DNA from: Rhineura floridana
Lineage: Eukaryota; Chordata; Lepidosauria; Squamata; Rhineuridae
Assembly: GCF_030035675.1 (NCBI RefSeq)
Contig: NC_084485.1
Location: forward strand, 93,764,838-93,828,837
Reading direction: 5' to 3'
DNA: 64,000 nucleotides
Part shown: positions 10,492 to 20,915 of the stretch, piece by piece
Layout: each line of letters opens with the position of its first letter
Numbering within the stretch: position 1 is the first letter of the stretch
The notes under the pieces: model-generated
What the model saw: only the letters and a program-made list of their open reading frames with translations
Told to the model about the DNA's origin: nothing
Database searches by the model: none
Program-made: the position numbers and the translations under genes

Positions 10492-10747
10492 ATCCTCCCC
10501 TACACTCGAGCAGCCACATCTACAGTAAAGAGTGCTTCCAGGGCACCCAAAGCACTGTTTATTGCGTAGGTACCTGTGCTACCTGGCAAGGAGTGCCATT
10601 CCAGCCACATGTGAGAGAGCTTCCTGCAGCAGCCACAATCCAGTAGGCAAGGAATCACATTCTGACTATGTCAGAGGGTGCGCACCCAAAAAGACTTTGT
10701 TAAAAGGAGCTTCTTTCCTGGAGGATTTGTTAACTGAGGTATTACTG
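10078..10747. mobile_element. Tigger-type (Tc1/mariner) non-autonomous transposon
   Basis: Begins CAGTAATACCTCAGTTAAC and ends with the exact complement, GTTAACTGAGGTATTACTG. TA dinucleotides flank both sides (10076-10077 and 10748-10749), as expected for Tc1/mariner. At 670 bp it has no transposase. It contains a (CT)n tract at about 10449-10488. Confidence 0.85.
10449..10488. repeat. (CT)n microsatellite
   Basis: About 20 CT units inside the Tigger-type element. Confidence 0.9.
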
Positions 10748-11065
10748 TAGTGTTATGAGCATGGGGGTTGGGATGGATGATTCCTGTGGGTCACCTTTCC
10801 AGCCTCTGATTTGGAATCCTGTGCCTTGGAATGAGGAACTCTCTGCTGGTCAAATGAGTCTTTTGTTAACCAAACGGATTGGCCAGGTAAGATAATGGGC
10901 TGATCAGTTGCCTAGCAATGGTGAATGGGCCAGGAAGACCCCTTTTGTCATTTAAACTCTGCATGAGAGCCTCCCCCCTACTCCTGGCAGCTAGCAGAAG
11001 TTGTGCTTGTAGTTTTAGTGTGTCTAGAGAATGGACCATTGGTCTCACCTGAAGGGTGATTTTCC

Positions 11066-11176
11066 TATGAGTACGGACATCACAGCGGGTATTAGCTCCA
11101 CCTATCGTGCGAAGGCAAGAATGTCTTTGAAGTCAAGACTAGGGGTGTCAGGCCCCTCCCACTCTCCAGTTCATTC
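11066..11176. repeat. DIRS left inverted terminal repeat
   Basis: These 111 bases are the inverse complement of 16690-16800 with about three differences. Two of the differences are echoed in the internal complementary region, so they belong to the element rather than to decay. Confidence 0.92.
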
Positions 11177-11391
11177 GCAGCGAGTCTAAGGAGAAATATC
11201 TAAAAATACAAGAACAAGGCCAACAGGCCTGGCAGCAGGAAAATAACACAATAGTACCATGCATAGTAACATGAACATAGCAGTATAACAGAACTAGAAG
11301 TCTTGACTTCACTCTTAAATTTAAATATAATAGTGTAACAGTAATATATAACACATTAGAAAATATATAGTCATCCTCCAACTGGGAGGGC

Positions 11392-11475
11392 CGTGATGTC
11401 CATACTCATAGGAAAATCACCCTTCAGGTGAGACCAATGGTCCATTTTCCCTATGAGTCCGGCCATCACAGCGGG
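11392..11475. repeat. DIRS internal complementary region (ICR)
   Basis: The first part is the inverse complement of the left terminus (11032-11080) and the second part, TTTTCCCTATGAGTCCGGCC and on, the inverse complement of the right terminus (16777-16807), joined without a gap. In DIRS elements this region is thought to template the closing of circular DNA. It lies just after the tyrosine recombinase end. Confidence 0.92.
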
Positions 11476-11512
11476 ATGTACCAGAGCAGCCCATACAGGG
11501 TGGGACCACATG

Positions 11513-12546
11513 CTAGTCCTGATTAAGAACCTGTTGCAACACTCGTCTGCCAAAAGAAGCGTCAGCAGAGGCATAGCGATCAATTTTATAATGCCTTATA
11601 AACGAGTGTGGGGTAGACCAGACTGCAGCCCTACAAATATCGGCAACAGGAGCATTAGTGGCAAAAGCAGCCGAAGTGGCAGCTGACCTGGTAGAATGAG
11701 CCGTTATACTAGCTGGAACTGACAGCTTCAGAGACTCATATGCTAAAGTAATACATGCCCTTAACCAACGGGATAAGGTAGAATTGGATACTTTATGTCC
11801 CATAGACCTTGGATGAAAGGATACAAACAGAGACTCTGTTCGTCGAATCTCTTGGGTCCTAGACAGGTAGGTCTTGAGAGCCCTCCGGACATCTAACGAA
11901 TGCCAAGCCTTCTCAAGAGGATGGGTAGGATTCGGGCAAAAGGAAGGCAAAACAACGTCCTGGTTGCAATGAAAAACCGAATCAACCTTGGGACGGAAGG
12001 AAGGATCAGTCTTCAGCATGACCGAGTCCTTATGGAAGACGCAGAGGTGTCGAGCAGAAGACAATGCGCCCAACTCCGAAACACGTCTGGCAGATGTGAT
12101 TGCGATCAGGAACAAGACCTTGAAGGACAGTATACGGAGGGGCACAGTCCTGATGGGTTCAAACGGAGGGCATTGCAAGGCCTGCAGAACTTTCGGCAAA
12201 CTCCATGAGGGAAACCGATGGACAACAGCCGGAGGGCGTAGGGCGACTCCCCTCAAAAAACGTTTGATGAACGGATGTGAGGAAATAGGAGCTCCAGTAG
12301 AGGACACTGAGAGAATGGACGACAGAGTGGACGCATGTCGGCGTAGAGTGTTGGGTCTAAGTCGCATCATGAAGCCGCTATGGAGATATTGCAGCACCTG
12401 TTGCATGGTGGCCTGGGAGGGATCGTGGTGGTGGAACTGGCACCACTTGGAGAAAGCCACCCAAGTATGTTGATAAATACGAGTGGTAGATGGTCTTCTC
12501 GAGGCCAAAATAATATCAATCACAGCGTCAGACAGGCCAGCTAACC
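11513..12546 (-). mobile_element. DIRS tyrosine recombinase part
   Basis: The C-terminal third of a long open frame. An N-terminal SAM-like core-binding region (SRRPSTTRIYQHTWVAFSKW, then LRPNTLRRHASTLSSI) precedes the catalytic domain. The family's motifs are seen: ITSARRVSEL, AHSTRSAATS and SFIRHYKID. The enzyme is known to integrate a circular DNA copy, replacing the DDE integrase of LTR elements. It overlaps the neighbouring RNase H frame region slightly in space, a habit of this group. Confidence 0.9.
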
Positions 12547-13740
12547 TCAAGTGTCCCCGTTCAAACGCCACGCTGTTAGATTGAGCCAAGTAGGGTCCTG
12601 GTGCCATACTGGACCCTGGGATAGGAGGTCTGGCCTGACTGGAAGTGTCCAAGGCTCCATCATTGGCATTGCCAGAAGATCTGAGAACCACGGGCGGCGT
12701 GGCCAAAATGGTGCTATCAGAACCAGCTGTGCCCTCTCGGTTCGCGCCTTCCTCAAGGTTTTGGCTAACAATGGTATTGGAGGAAAGACGTACAAGAGAC
12801 CGTCTGGCCACGGTATTGTCAGAGCATCTATTGCTTCCGCTGTTGAATCCAGGTATCGGGCAAAGTACCTGGGAAGTTGGCAATTGCGACTGGAGGCAAA
12901 CAGGTCGATTGAGCATTCGCCGAACTGACTCTGAAGACGATGGAAAATGGCTGGGTGAAGTTTCCATTCCCCCAGAAAAACCTGTTGTCTGCTGAGCCAG
13001 TCTGCTGTCACATTCCAAATCCCTCTGAGATGTTCTCCTTTCAGGGATTGTAGATGATGTTCTGCCCAGACAAAGATGAGGGAGGCTAGGTCCTGCAGAG
13101 GACGAGACCTGGTGCTCCCCTGTCTGTTCAAATGTGATTTTACACAGGTGTTGTCCGTTCGAATGAGGACATGGTCCAAAGGGAACAGAGACTGAAAATG
13201 AAGTAGAGCTAAATGTACAGCCTTTAGCTCCAGCCAGTTGATGTTTTGAGTCTGCTCTGTGGTGGACCAAACCCCCTGAACGTACTGGGAGTTGCAATGG
13301 GCTCCCCAGTCTATGAGGCTGGCATCTGTGGTTACAACAGATCTGTGTGGTTCTCTGAACGGCGTGCCCTTGGAGAGGTGTTGGGACCTCGTCCACCAGC
13401 GGAATGATAGGCGCAGTGCGGGGATCAAGCGAACTTTGCAATGGTTGGAGCTGGCAATGTCCTATTGAAAGGGCAGTAAAGTCCATTGCAGATGCCGAGT
13501 GTGGGCTCGAGCCCATGGCACAATATGGATTGTAGAAATGAACATTCCGAGCGCCCTGGCTAGAAGCATGACGTCTGCTGATGTTTGTTACATCAGGGAC
13601 CTTGCGATGCTTGTGATGGCAGTGATGCGATCTGGAGCCAGGAATACCATTGCCTGCAGGGTGTCCAACATTGCCCCTAGATGTAGTAGGCGTTGAGTTG
13701 GTTGGAGATGGCTTTTGTCGAAGTTGACAAGCCAGCCGTA
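12547..13740 (-). mobile_element. DIRS reverse transcriptase / RNase H part
   Basis: The bottom strand has RT-type text (GWLVNFDKSHLQPTQRLLHL) followed by a DIRS RNase H: VVTTDASLIDWGAHC, NWLELKAVHLAL, VLIRTDNTCVKSHLNRQGS and VTADWLSRQ. It then continues with the long DIRS-specific linker FGECSIDLFASSRNCQLPRY and LLYVFPPIPLLAKTLRK. It lies in a different frame from the gag and recombinase parts. Treated here as part of a broken fossil. Confidence 0.88.
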
Positions 13741-13799
13741 GGTCTCTGCCCTGGAAGCGTCGGTTCCAGGAGCCCCTGAATGAATTGGGGTCATAGGAT

Positions 13800-15343
13800 C
13801 TGAAGTTGAGGCCTCGTCCTCCTGGCCGCGTTCCTCGAAAGGGCTGGTTAGTACGGAAGGAAGGAGATCGCCTGAAAGGCCTGTTGTCGATGTTCTGGAC
13901 AGTGGCCAGAACCGGTTTGTGGGCGTCTTTGGGATCAACCAGCACTGCCTTTAGAGCTTCCTCGCCGAAGAGTAACGATCCGGAGTAAGGAGCCCTGGAC
14001 AGATTCATTCTGGCCGCCCTAGACAGATTCATTCTGGCTGCTGAATCAACTTGCCAGTGGCGAAGCCAGAGGGTTTGTCGAGCAACTATCTGAGCCGTCA
14101 TGGCTCGTGCCCCCAATTGAGTGGTATCCAAGGTGGCATCGGCCACAAAAGCTGCTGTCTTACGCAACTTTACCAGTGACTTTCTGAGGGCGACAGGATC
14201 AGGGCTAGTGTCCTCTAGAAGATCATCTATCCACATCATAGCTGCTCTGGAGAAAATGGAGGCTGAAGCGGAGGCACGCATGGAGAGGGCAGTGGCCTCG
14301 TGATTTTTGCGGAGGGCGAAGTCTATTCGTCGCTCAGTAGTGTCCTTTAGTTGGGATTCCCCTTCCCTGGGCAAGAGAAAACGTGAAACGAGGTGAGCGA
14401 TTGGTTCATCTATGCCAGGGACGCCTAACTTGGTGGCAAAGTCCAGAGCTAGGGCGTAAAACCTGTCAGCCAGGTTCTTGAAGCGGCGAGAATGGAATGG
14501 GTGAGCCCATTCTTCAGAGGCCAATTTGGCAATTGGGTCTGGCACCGGAAGGTAATGTTCAGTAGGTGCAGGGGATTTGAGAACCTTGGCCCCTTTGATG
14601 GCTGGGGTGGAGGAAGTTGAAGGCGCAGTCTGGAGACCAAGGGTATTAACTACCCTGCGTGCCAGGGGCTGATAGTCTGAAGCATTAAACAAGCGATACG
14701 ATGTATCCTCCTCATGATCTGAATATTCGCTCCAGTCATCTCCTTCAACGTGGTCAGTGAAGGATGACTCCTCCGCATACGAGGCTTCGTCAAAAACTCT
14801 GCCTCTGGCTACATCAAAGGGATTAGGTGAACAGGAAGGATGAGCTTCATGACATGCACGTTGGTCCATGTTGAGTTGGGGTATGGCAGGAACTTGTGGT
14901 GGTGACTGCATTTGGGTGAAAAATGCCAGCATGGCTTGAAGTTGGAAGAGGAAATCAGGGGACGGCAGCAGCCCAGTTGTGGTAGATGTTTGTGCCTGAG
15001 TGGCTATTGGAGCAGATATTTGGGACGGTAAAACGGAGGGAGGCTGGTTAGGCGAAGGCTGAGTGGGGAAGCCAGCAAAATCTTCCTCGTCAGAGGAAGC
15101 AGCAGGGGAATGAAGTATATCGCTTATGTGTGCCTGAGTTGCTGTGGTAGTGGTGGGGGTTGGCACAGAGGCATAGCGTGGCCGCTTTGGTTTGCTATGG
15201 CTTGAAAGATGTTTTGTCTTGGCCATTGCTTTAACATGCTTAGGCTTAGTCGCCTTAGAGTGTTGCGGCTGGGCTGTTTGTGACATGCCTGGCTGATCTG
15301 GCATCATATTGGCTGCTTGCGACATGCCTGGCTGTTCTGCCAT
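13800..15343 (-). mobile_element. DIRS gag-like part
   Basis: About 500 residues from an ATG at 15341-15343. The N-terminus is low complexity, rich in Pro, Ser, Thr and Gln (SQISAPIATQAQTSTTTGLL). An acidic patch follows (DHVEGDDWSEYSDHEEDTSY), then a helical region (EEWAHPFHSRRFKNLADRFY) and an Arg/Gly-rich end (FRGTRPGGRGLNFRSYDPNS). This order fits the gag-like proteins of vertebrate DIRS elements. No zinc knuckle is seen. Confidence 0.75.
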
Positions 15344-15365
15344 CTTATATTAACTTGGGTGCAGT

Positions 15366-15631
15366 ACACGGCCACAGAGGGGGCAGGATGTAAAGACCCG
15401 AACTGGCACAGTGTACGACCACAGAGGGGGTAGGATACACTGGCAGATGGCTAAGTGCACGGCCACAGAGGGGGCAGGATGCACTGTGGTATCAGCGTTA
15501 AAACAATATAGGCTGTATATTAGGCTTGGTACACGGCCACAGAGGGGGCAGGATGTACAAAATATAGTTCAGATTAGTGCTGTAGGCTGGATTTCAGGCG
15601 TGGTACACGGCCACAGAGGGGGCAGGATGTA
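15366..15631. repeat. Tandem repeat 1 in DIRS leader
   Basis: Five copies of a unit containing CGGCCACAGAGGGGGCAGGA begin near 15369, 15416, 15460, 15535 and 15607. Unit spacing is irregular, 44-75 bases. It lies just upstream of the gag-like start. Confidence 0.88.
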
Positions 15632-15911
15632 CTGAATATAATTCAGATTTGTTACAAGTCAGGCACTGATATTAAAGCTCCAGCCTTGATGATACTGAAT
15701 ATAATTCAAATTTAGTACAAGTCAGCCACTGATATTAAAGTTCCAGCCTTGATAATACTGAATATAATTCAGATTTAGTACAAGTCAGGCACAGATATTA
15801 AAGCTCCAGCCTTGATAATACTGAATATAATACAGATTTAGTACAAGTCAGCCACTAATATTAAAGCTCCAGCCTTGATGATACTGAATATACTTCAAAT
15901 TTAGTACAAGT
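15632..15911. repeat. Tandem repeat 2 in DIRS leader (about 64-bp unit)
   Basis: Just over four copies of a unit reading GAATATAATTCAGATTTAGT, then ACAAGTCAGCCACTGATATT and AAAGCTCCAGCCTTGAT. The copies differ at only a few positions each. Confidence 0.9.
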
Positions 15912-16188
15912 CTGGGGGAGGGGGAAGAAGCAATGGCGGCCGACTGGTAACGAACTGGGGGAAGGGCTGCCCAGCACAGTCTCGCAGGGGGAGGCGCGGG
16001 GTCTATAGTCGCACTTGCGGCTCTAAAAAACCCCAAAAGGAGACTGCCGAGAGACACCTGTGTCGGGAAAGGCAGCAGGAGGGAAGCCGCTGTCGCCGCC
16101 GAGTAAAGGGCTCTCCACGGCGAAAATTAAAGTCACGGAGAGGGAGAAAGAGAGGGCAGGAAGCCGCAGCCGCAAGCTCCCACCTGGG

Positions 16189-16575
16189 AGAGAACCGCAG
16201 CCGCGGTCTCTCCAAAAGCTCCTCAGAGCGCTGCTTGAGACAACCCAGCAGAGGGGGAAAAAAAAGAGCCGCGAGCTCCCGATGGATGCAACAGAGCCAG
16301 GGGGAAAGCTCAAAAGCGGACAAAAATGAAGAGAACCGCAGCCGCGGTCTCTGAGGGGACCCTCAAACAAGCCTCAAACAAGTAAGGGAAATAAGCTTAA
16401 ATAAAAAGCGGACAGAAACAAAGAGAACCGCAGCCGCGGTCTCTGAGGGAACCCTCAAACAAGCCTCAAACAAGTAAGGAGATAAGCTGAAATAAAGGCT
16501 CAAAAAATAAAAGGCTTAAAATTGGCCAAGAAACGTAGAGAACCGCAGCCGCGGTCTCTGAGGGAACCCTCAAAC
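16189..16575. repeat. Tandem repeat 3 in DIRS leader
   Basis: GAGAACCGCAGCCGCGGTCT occurs at about 16190, 16331, 16423 and 16538. The last three are followed by GAGGGAACCCTCAAAC-type text. The unit core CCGCGG is palindromic. Confidence 0.85.
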
Positions 16576-16689
16576 TTAAATGGAAAGTTAAACACAAACA
16601 GGGAAAGGAAGGACTTCAAACAAATACGCAAAACTTAGCTAAAAGCTACTTGCTACGCTTAAGATCCAATCTTGTTCGTACGAAGGCAA

Positions 16690-16800
16690 GAATGAACTGG
16701 AGAGTGGGAGGGGCCTGACGCCCCTAGTCTTGACTTCAAAGACATTCTTGCCTTCGCACGATAGGTGGAGCTAATACCCGCTGTGATGGCCGGACTCATA
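16690..16800. repeat. DIRS right inverted terminal repeat
   Basis: Inverse complement of 11066-11176. It is preceded by a short palindromic flank (CGAAGGCAAGAATG at 16681 facing CATTCTTGCCTTCG at 16744), so the right end can itself form a hairpin. Confidence 0.92.
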
Positions 16801-17090
16801 GGGAAAATTGCTGGGTACTGGAAGGCAGGCAGAGAGACTGGCTCTCTGCACCATGGCTTTTGGGGTGCCTCCTGCAACCCAGATGGAAAAGCTGGATATT
16901 GCACTGCTGATGCCTTGAACCGCCTCCATCCTTGAGCTCAGGTTGGAATCTGTGTAAATAAATAAACCATATTTCATAAAGACACTGCAGTCTCCGCTGA
17001 CCTTCTTCCCCAAAGGAAACCAAACCCAGGGGGAGCGCAGGGACCCTGGAAATCTCACCGCTCGGAGATTGGGGAGGCGCGCAACAGTAG

Positions 17091-17470
17091 TTTTTTTAAA
17101 ACAACACCAACAACAGAGGCTTACTGAAAGATAAACATCTTCAGATGCTGGGAGAACACAAGCAAAGAGGAAGATACCTCTCAGGGCAGGGACATTCCAG
17201 ATACGGGGTGCTGCCATAGAGAAGGCTCTCTCATATGTTGCCACCAAAAGGACAGAAACTTAAAGATAACAGGTTTCACCAAATGGCGTGGTGGTAACAG
17301 TGTCGGTTACTAGTTTGGAAAATTAAAAGATGCTGATTTATGTGCTGACTCATCAAGAGGAACAAAGCTGTACATGATACAGTACATGTTATTCACTATG
17401 TTTGAGTGGTGAAATGCACTATGATGTACAAACTCTCAAAATATTGATAGAAAATGACTGTTTTCATTGT
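17091..17470 (-). mobile_element. L2-like LINE 3' region, antisense, right piece
   Basis: CAGGGACATTCCAGATACGG, then GGTGCTGCCATAGAGAAGGC and TCTCATATGTTGCCACC is the antisense L2-like 3' UTR also seen at 44110-44240. It appears to continue the tail broken at 10075. From 17281 to 17470 no clear identity is seen. Confidence 0.5.
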
Positions 17471-18960
17471 TATTATTACTATTACTACCAATCATAATCA
17501 TAATTTTTACCTGCCTTTCACCAAAAGGTCTCAGGGTAGGTCACAACAATGTAAAATACAGTATTAACAAAAACAATTTAAAACAAATTACATTCACACC
17601 AAGAGAGGGTCTTAAATATGTGTGTATTTGTTAAAGGTCAGGGTGAAGAGGTGCATCTCTGCATCAAATGAAATCTGTATAATAAAGGTGCCAAATGCAC
17701 CTCTGTAGGGAGGGAATTTCACAAATTAGGGGCTGCCACAGAGAATGCCCTCTACCAGGACACCCCCTAAACTTCTGAGGGCAGTGGAACACCCAAGACG
17801 GCCTCTTCTGTTGATCTCAACACCTGCGAGTGTTTGTAGAGAAGGAGGCGGTCTTTCAGATAGTTGTGGCCTAAGTTGTTTAGGGCTTTAAACACTAGTA
17901 TGAGCATGTTATATTGGCCCCAGAAACAAACTGGCAAACAATGAAGGTGTTTTAAAACAAGGGTTATATAAGATCTAAATGGAACCCAGCCAATAATGTG
18001 GCTTCTGCATTTTGGACCAGTTGAAATTTCTGAGTCATCTTCAAGGGCAGCCCATGTCTAGATTGCACATTGCAATCATCCAGTCTGGAAGTTACAGAGC
18101 ATGGAGTACAGTCATCTCTGCCCAAAAGGGGCCAAAGCTGATGAACCTGCCAGAACTGGAAAAAGGCACTCCTAGTCACCAAGGCCACCTGAGAATCTAG
18201 TGACAAATTTGAATCCAGGAGCACCACTAATTGATGGACCTGATCATCCCAGGGGAGTGCAACCCCATCCAGGACAGGCTGTCTCCCCACCTCCCAGGCT
18301 TGAGAATTTGGGACACATAAAACCTCTGTCTTTTTAGGATTCAGCCTCCATTTATTGGCTCATATCTATCCAATCACCATCTCCAACCATGGTTTAACAC
18401 CTCAACTGCCTCTCCTGACTCAGATGGAACAAAGAGCTGGATGTCATCTGCATGTTGGTGACACCTTATTCCAAATCTCCTGATAACAGCTCCCATCAGC
18501 TTCATATAGATGTTAAATAGGGACAAAATGGAACCCTGTGGGACAACTCCAATTTTGCTGAATAGCAGCTTCCCATAACTACTTTCTGGAAACAGCTGTG
18601 GCGGTAGGAGTGGAATCACTAAAGCACAGTCCCCCCAATCCCCCCTTCATGAAATGCTCTAGAAGGATACAGGTCAACAGTGCTGAAAACTGTTGAGAGA
18701 TCAAAGAGAATGAGCAGGGTTATACTCCTCCCCTTCTCTCTCCTGACCAATGTCAACAACCAGGGCGACCGAAGTTCTTCGGTGTCATGACCAGGTTTGA
18801 AGCTAGACTGGATTGGATCCAAGTAATCAGTTTTCTGCAAGCATGCTTGAAACTGGATCATCACCACCATCTCAAGCACATCCCCCCTCCCATAATACAT
18901 GGCATATATACAGTATATCATTTAAGTACCTCTGTAACTGGGAGGGGAGATGTAATGGGG
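17471..18960 (-). mobile_element. L2-like LINE, RT to 3' end, antisense
   Basis: The bottom strand gives L2 reverse-transcriptase blocks: LDPIQSSFKPGHDTEELRSP, LLILFDLSTVFSTVD, GVVPQGSILSLFNIYMKLMG, RFGIRCHQHADDIQLFVPSE and SGEAVEVLNH, followed by a long 3' UTR to an ATTATTATT end at about 17471. Several frameshifts and stops separate the blocks, for example between 18619 and 18620. HADD replaces the usual YADD. Confidence 0.85.
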
Positions 18961-20570
18961 ATTCTGCCCTTAACAGAGGTCATTGATTGGTGGCAGTGAA
19001 TTAGCTTTACAGAGCTCCATGGTGCAGTCTCCTGGAGAATGCCTGGCAATACCGTATTCAGTAAGAGTGGACACTGATCACATTATCGACTCACACCAGA
19101 TGTTGGTGGCCATACATCTACACGTAATGCAAATTGATCTAATAATGGTGAATATGGCTTTCTAATATCTGTACATTTGTTTCAATGGTCAGCAGGTTAC
19201 TTCAGCACAAACCAAACTAATAAATCCAGCTGTATTTGTTGCACCACTGGTCAATTCACTTTTAGAGACATTGTCCGAAAGTTGAATTGCGAGCTGCATG
19301 TGTGCTGAAACAAGTCGACAACTATTCTGCACAACTCCACTCAACCCGTGACAGGTTGACCTTGTGAACTGAATCTCAGTTTGTTCTTTGAAACACTTGC
19401 ATAGAAGCTATAAAGTGTTTCTTTCAACAACCTTGTGGTGTCCAGCAGCACCACCAACCTGTTCTTCCCAGCCAGTCTAACTCAGACTGCAACATGATTA
19501 TGCAAAGACCACTCTGACTGTAGCATATGTATCAAAGAGTTGCAAGTCATTGTAGTTGCTTAGAGTATATTAATTGACATGGCATGAGTTCTGTTCTCCC
19601 TTTTTTCTTATATACATCTTTAATCTAGGAATAATACAGGAATTGCACGTATAATTTTTGCAGGAACTGCATGTATAATTTTTAATTGCTTTAATTCAAT
19701 TGCCTTACTTTTAACCAATCAGTTTTGACTGACTGAACTATTACAATCATTCAGTACCATTTTTATAAAGCCTGCCACAGCATTCCAGTTTTGCTCCTGC
19801 ATTCTTCCGAGGAAATTGGGCATGCAGCAATGGGATTCTTGCCCTATCCTCTTTTGGTGAAGCACTCATTCTCTTTGCCTGGTTTTTCTTCATTCCTTTC
19901 TGGCTTGCTTCACATTCCCCATTTTTGCCATGTGCCACACACAGTGGACACAATGGTTTCGCTTAGCCAGGAGAGGGGGCGGAAGGATTGCAAAGCGGCG
20001 CCAGCTGTGACCTGAGCCCAGGAGACATCGTATTTCAGCCTTGTGACACATCTCACCCTCTCGTGACCTGGTGCCTGTGCAGCACAAGCTGAGCCTTTAA
20101 CAGGAGAACTGTCATTTGTCAGTCAGAAAATGGGGGAGGGGAGGGCAGGACAGGAAAGGAAACGAAGAAGGAACTGCCTGGGAAACGTTGCAAGCATCGC
20201 CTCCTTCAGTATCGACTTCTTGGTAGAATAAAGAGCAGCGACCATGGGGCAGAGAGTAAATTTTGAAGATTTTTATTCTTTTTTTAAAAAATTCATAATT
20301 CAGTCTCTCGTCTTATATCCTGCCTATGACTGCTCTTGCTTTTTCAGACCACCTATGTGTGGGCTGGGTGCTTGGCAATAGATCACAATAAATATTTTTC
20401 CTGCTTTGATTATCCCTCCCCCTCAAGCCTTCTTTGAAGTTTTCTTTACACTGGATCCAACCTGTGTGAGCCAGTCTTAGCTTTCTTAACTACCTCTCTC
20501 TCCCAAATGATCCCAGCAAATCTCAGCATTCTCTCCAACCACATGCCATTTTTTAATAACTCTTTATCTT
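18961..20570. other. No gene or named repeat recognised
   Basis: Mixed-composition sequence with only short open frames on both strands (for example 19747-20087, bottom) and no family signature. A T/A-rich run lies at 20270-20300. I see neither exons nor clear inverted ends. Confidence 0.4.
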
Positions 20571-20915
20571 TGCTTTGCGGATACCGTGGACCGCAAATAA
20601 GACAAATAATTGCGTGTTAGAACAAATTACACCAGAACTATCACTAGAAGCCAAAATGATGAAACTCAGGTTATCATACTTTGGACACATCATGAGAAGA
20701 CATGATTCATTAGAAAAGACAACAGTGCTGGGAAAAACAGAATGGAGTAGAAAATGAGGAAGGCCAAACAAGAGATGGATTGATTCCATAAAGGAAGCCA
20801 CAAACCTGAACTTACAAGATCCAAACAGGGTGGTTTATAACAGATACTATTGGAGGTCACTGATTCATAGGGTCACCATAAGTCTTAATCGACTTGAAGG
20901 CACAGAACAACAACA
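20571..20915 (+). mobile_element. RTE-BovB LINE 3' end
   Basis: Encodes [40 protein letters not shown] and then a KTEWSRK/KRWIDSIKEA-type end, the last part of the BovB RT protein. The tail CGACTTGAAGGCACAGAACA and an (ACA)n end follow. 5'-truncated. Confidence 0.9.

Larger units (their letters stand above)
11032..16807 (-). mobile_element. DIRS-type retrotransposon (5776 bp)
   Basis: A tyrosine-recombinase retrotransposon. It has inverted terminal repeats (11066-11176 and 16690-16800), an internal complementary region (11392-11475) that spans the joined ends, and coding parts on the bottom strand for a gag-like protein, reverse transcriptase/RNase H and a tyrosine recombinase. As known for this group, there is no target-site duplication. 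The internal complementary region differs from the left end at one of about 49 bases and from the right end at none of 31, so the copy is young. Its outline is whole but it is broken, with perhaps one or two breaks. It sits inside an older LTR. Confidence 0.93.
10751..17086. mobile_element. Solo retroviral-type LTR split by a DIRS element
   Basis: The two LTR pieces are 10751-11031 and 16808-17086, together 560 bp. The left begins TGTTATGAGC and the right ends GCGCAACA, the TG..CA ends of an LTR. GTAG lies just outside both (10747-10750 and 17087-17090), a 4-bp duplication usual for gammaretrovirus-like ERVs. AATAAA at 16961-16966, followed about 25 bases later by CACTGCAGTCTCCGCTGACC, has the look of a U3-R-U5 end. 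No internal region is present. It is a solo LTR fossil, older than the DIRS insertion inside it. Confidence 0.78.

Noticed and set aside
11900-12995. Plus-strand frames of 100-160 codons inside the DIRS element
   Set aside because: They lie opposite the recombinase and RNase H parts and have no features of their own.
16003-16370. Bottom-strand Arg/Pro/Leu-rich frames in the DIRS leader
   Set aside because: They arise from the tandem repeats and GC-rich leader; composition is repetitive and no domain is seen.
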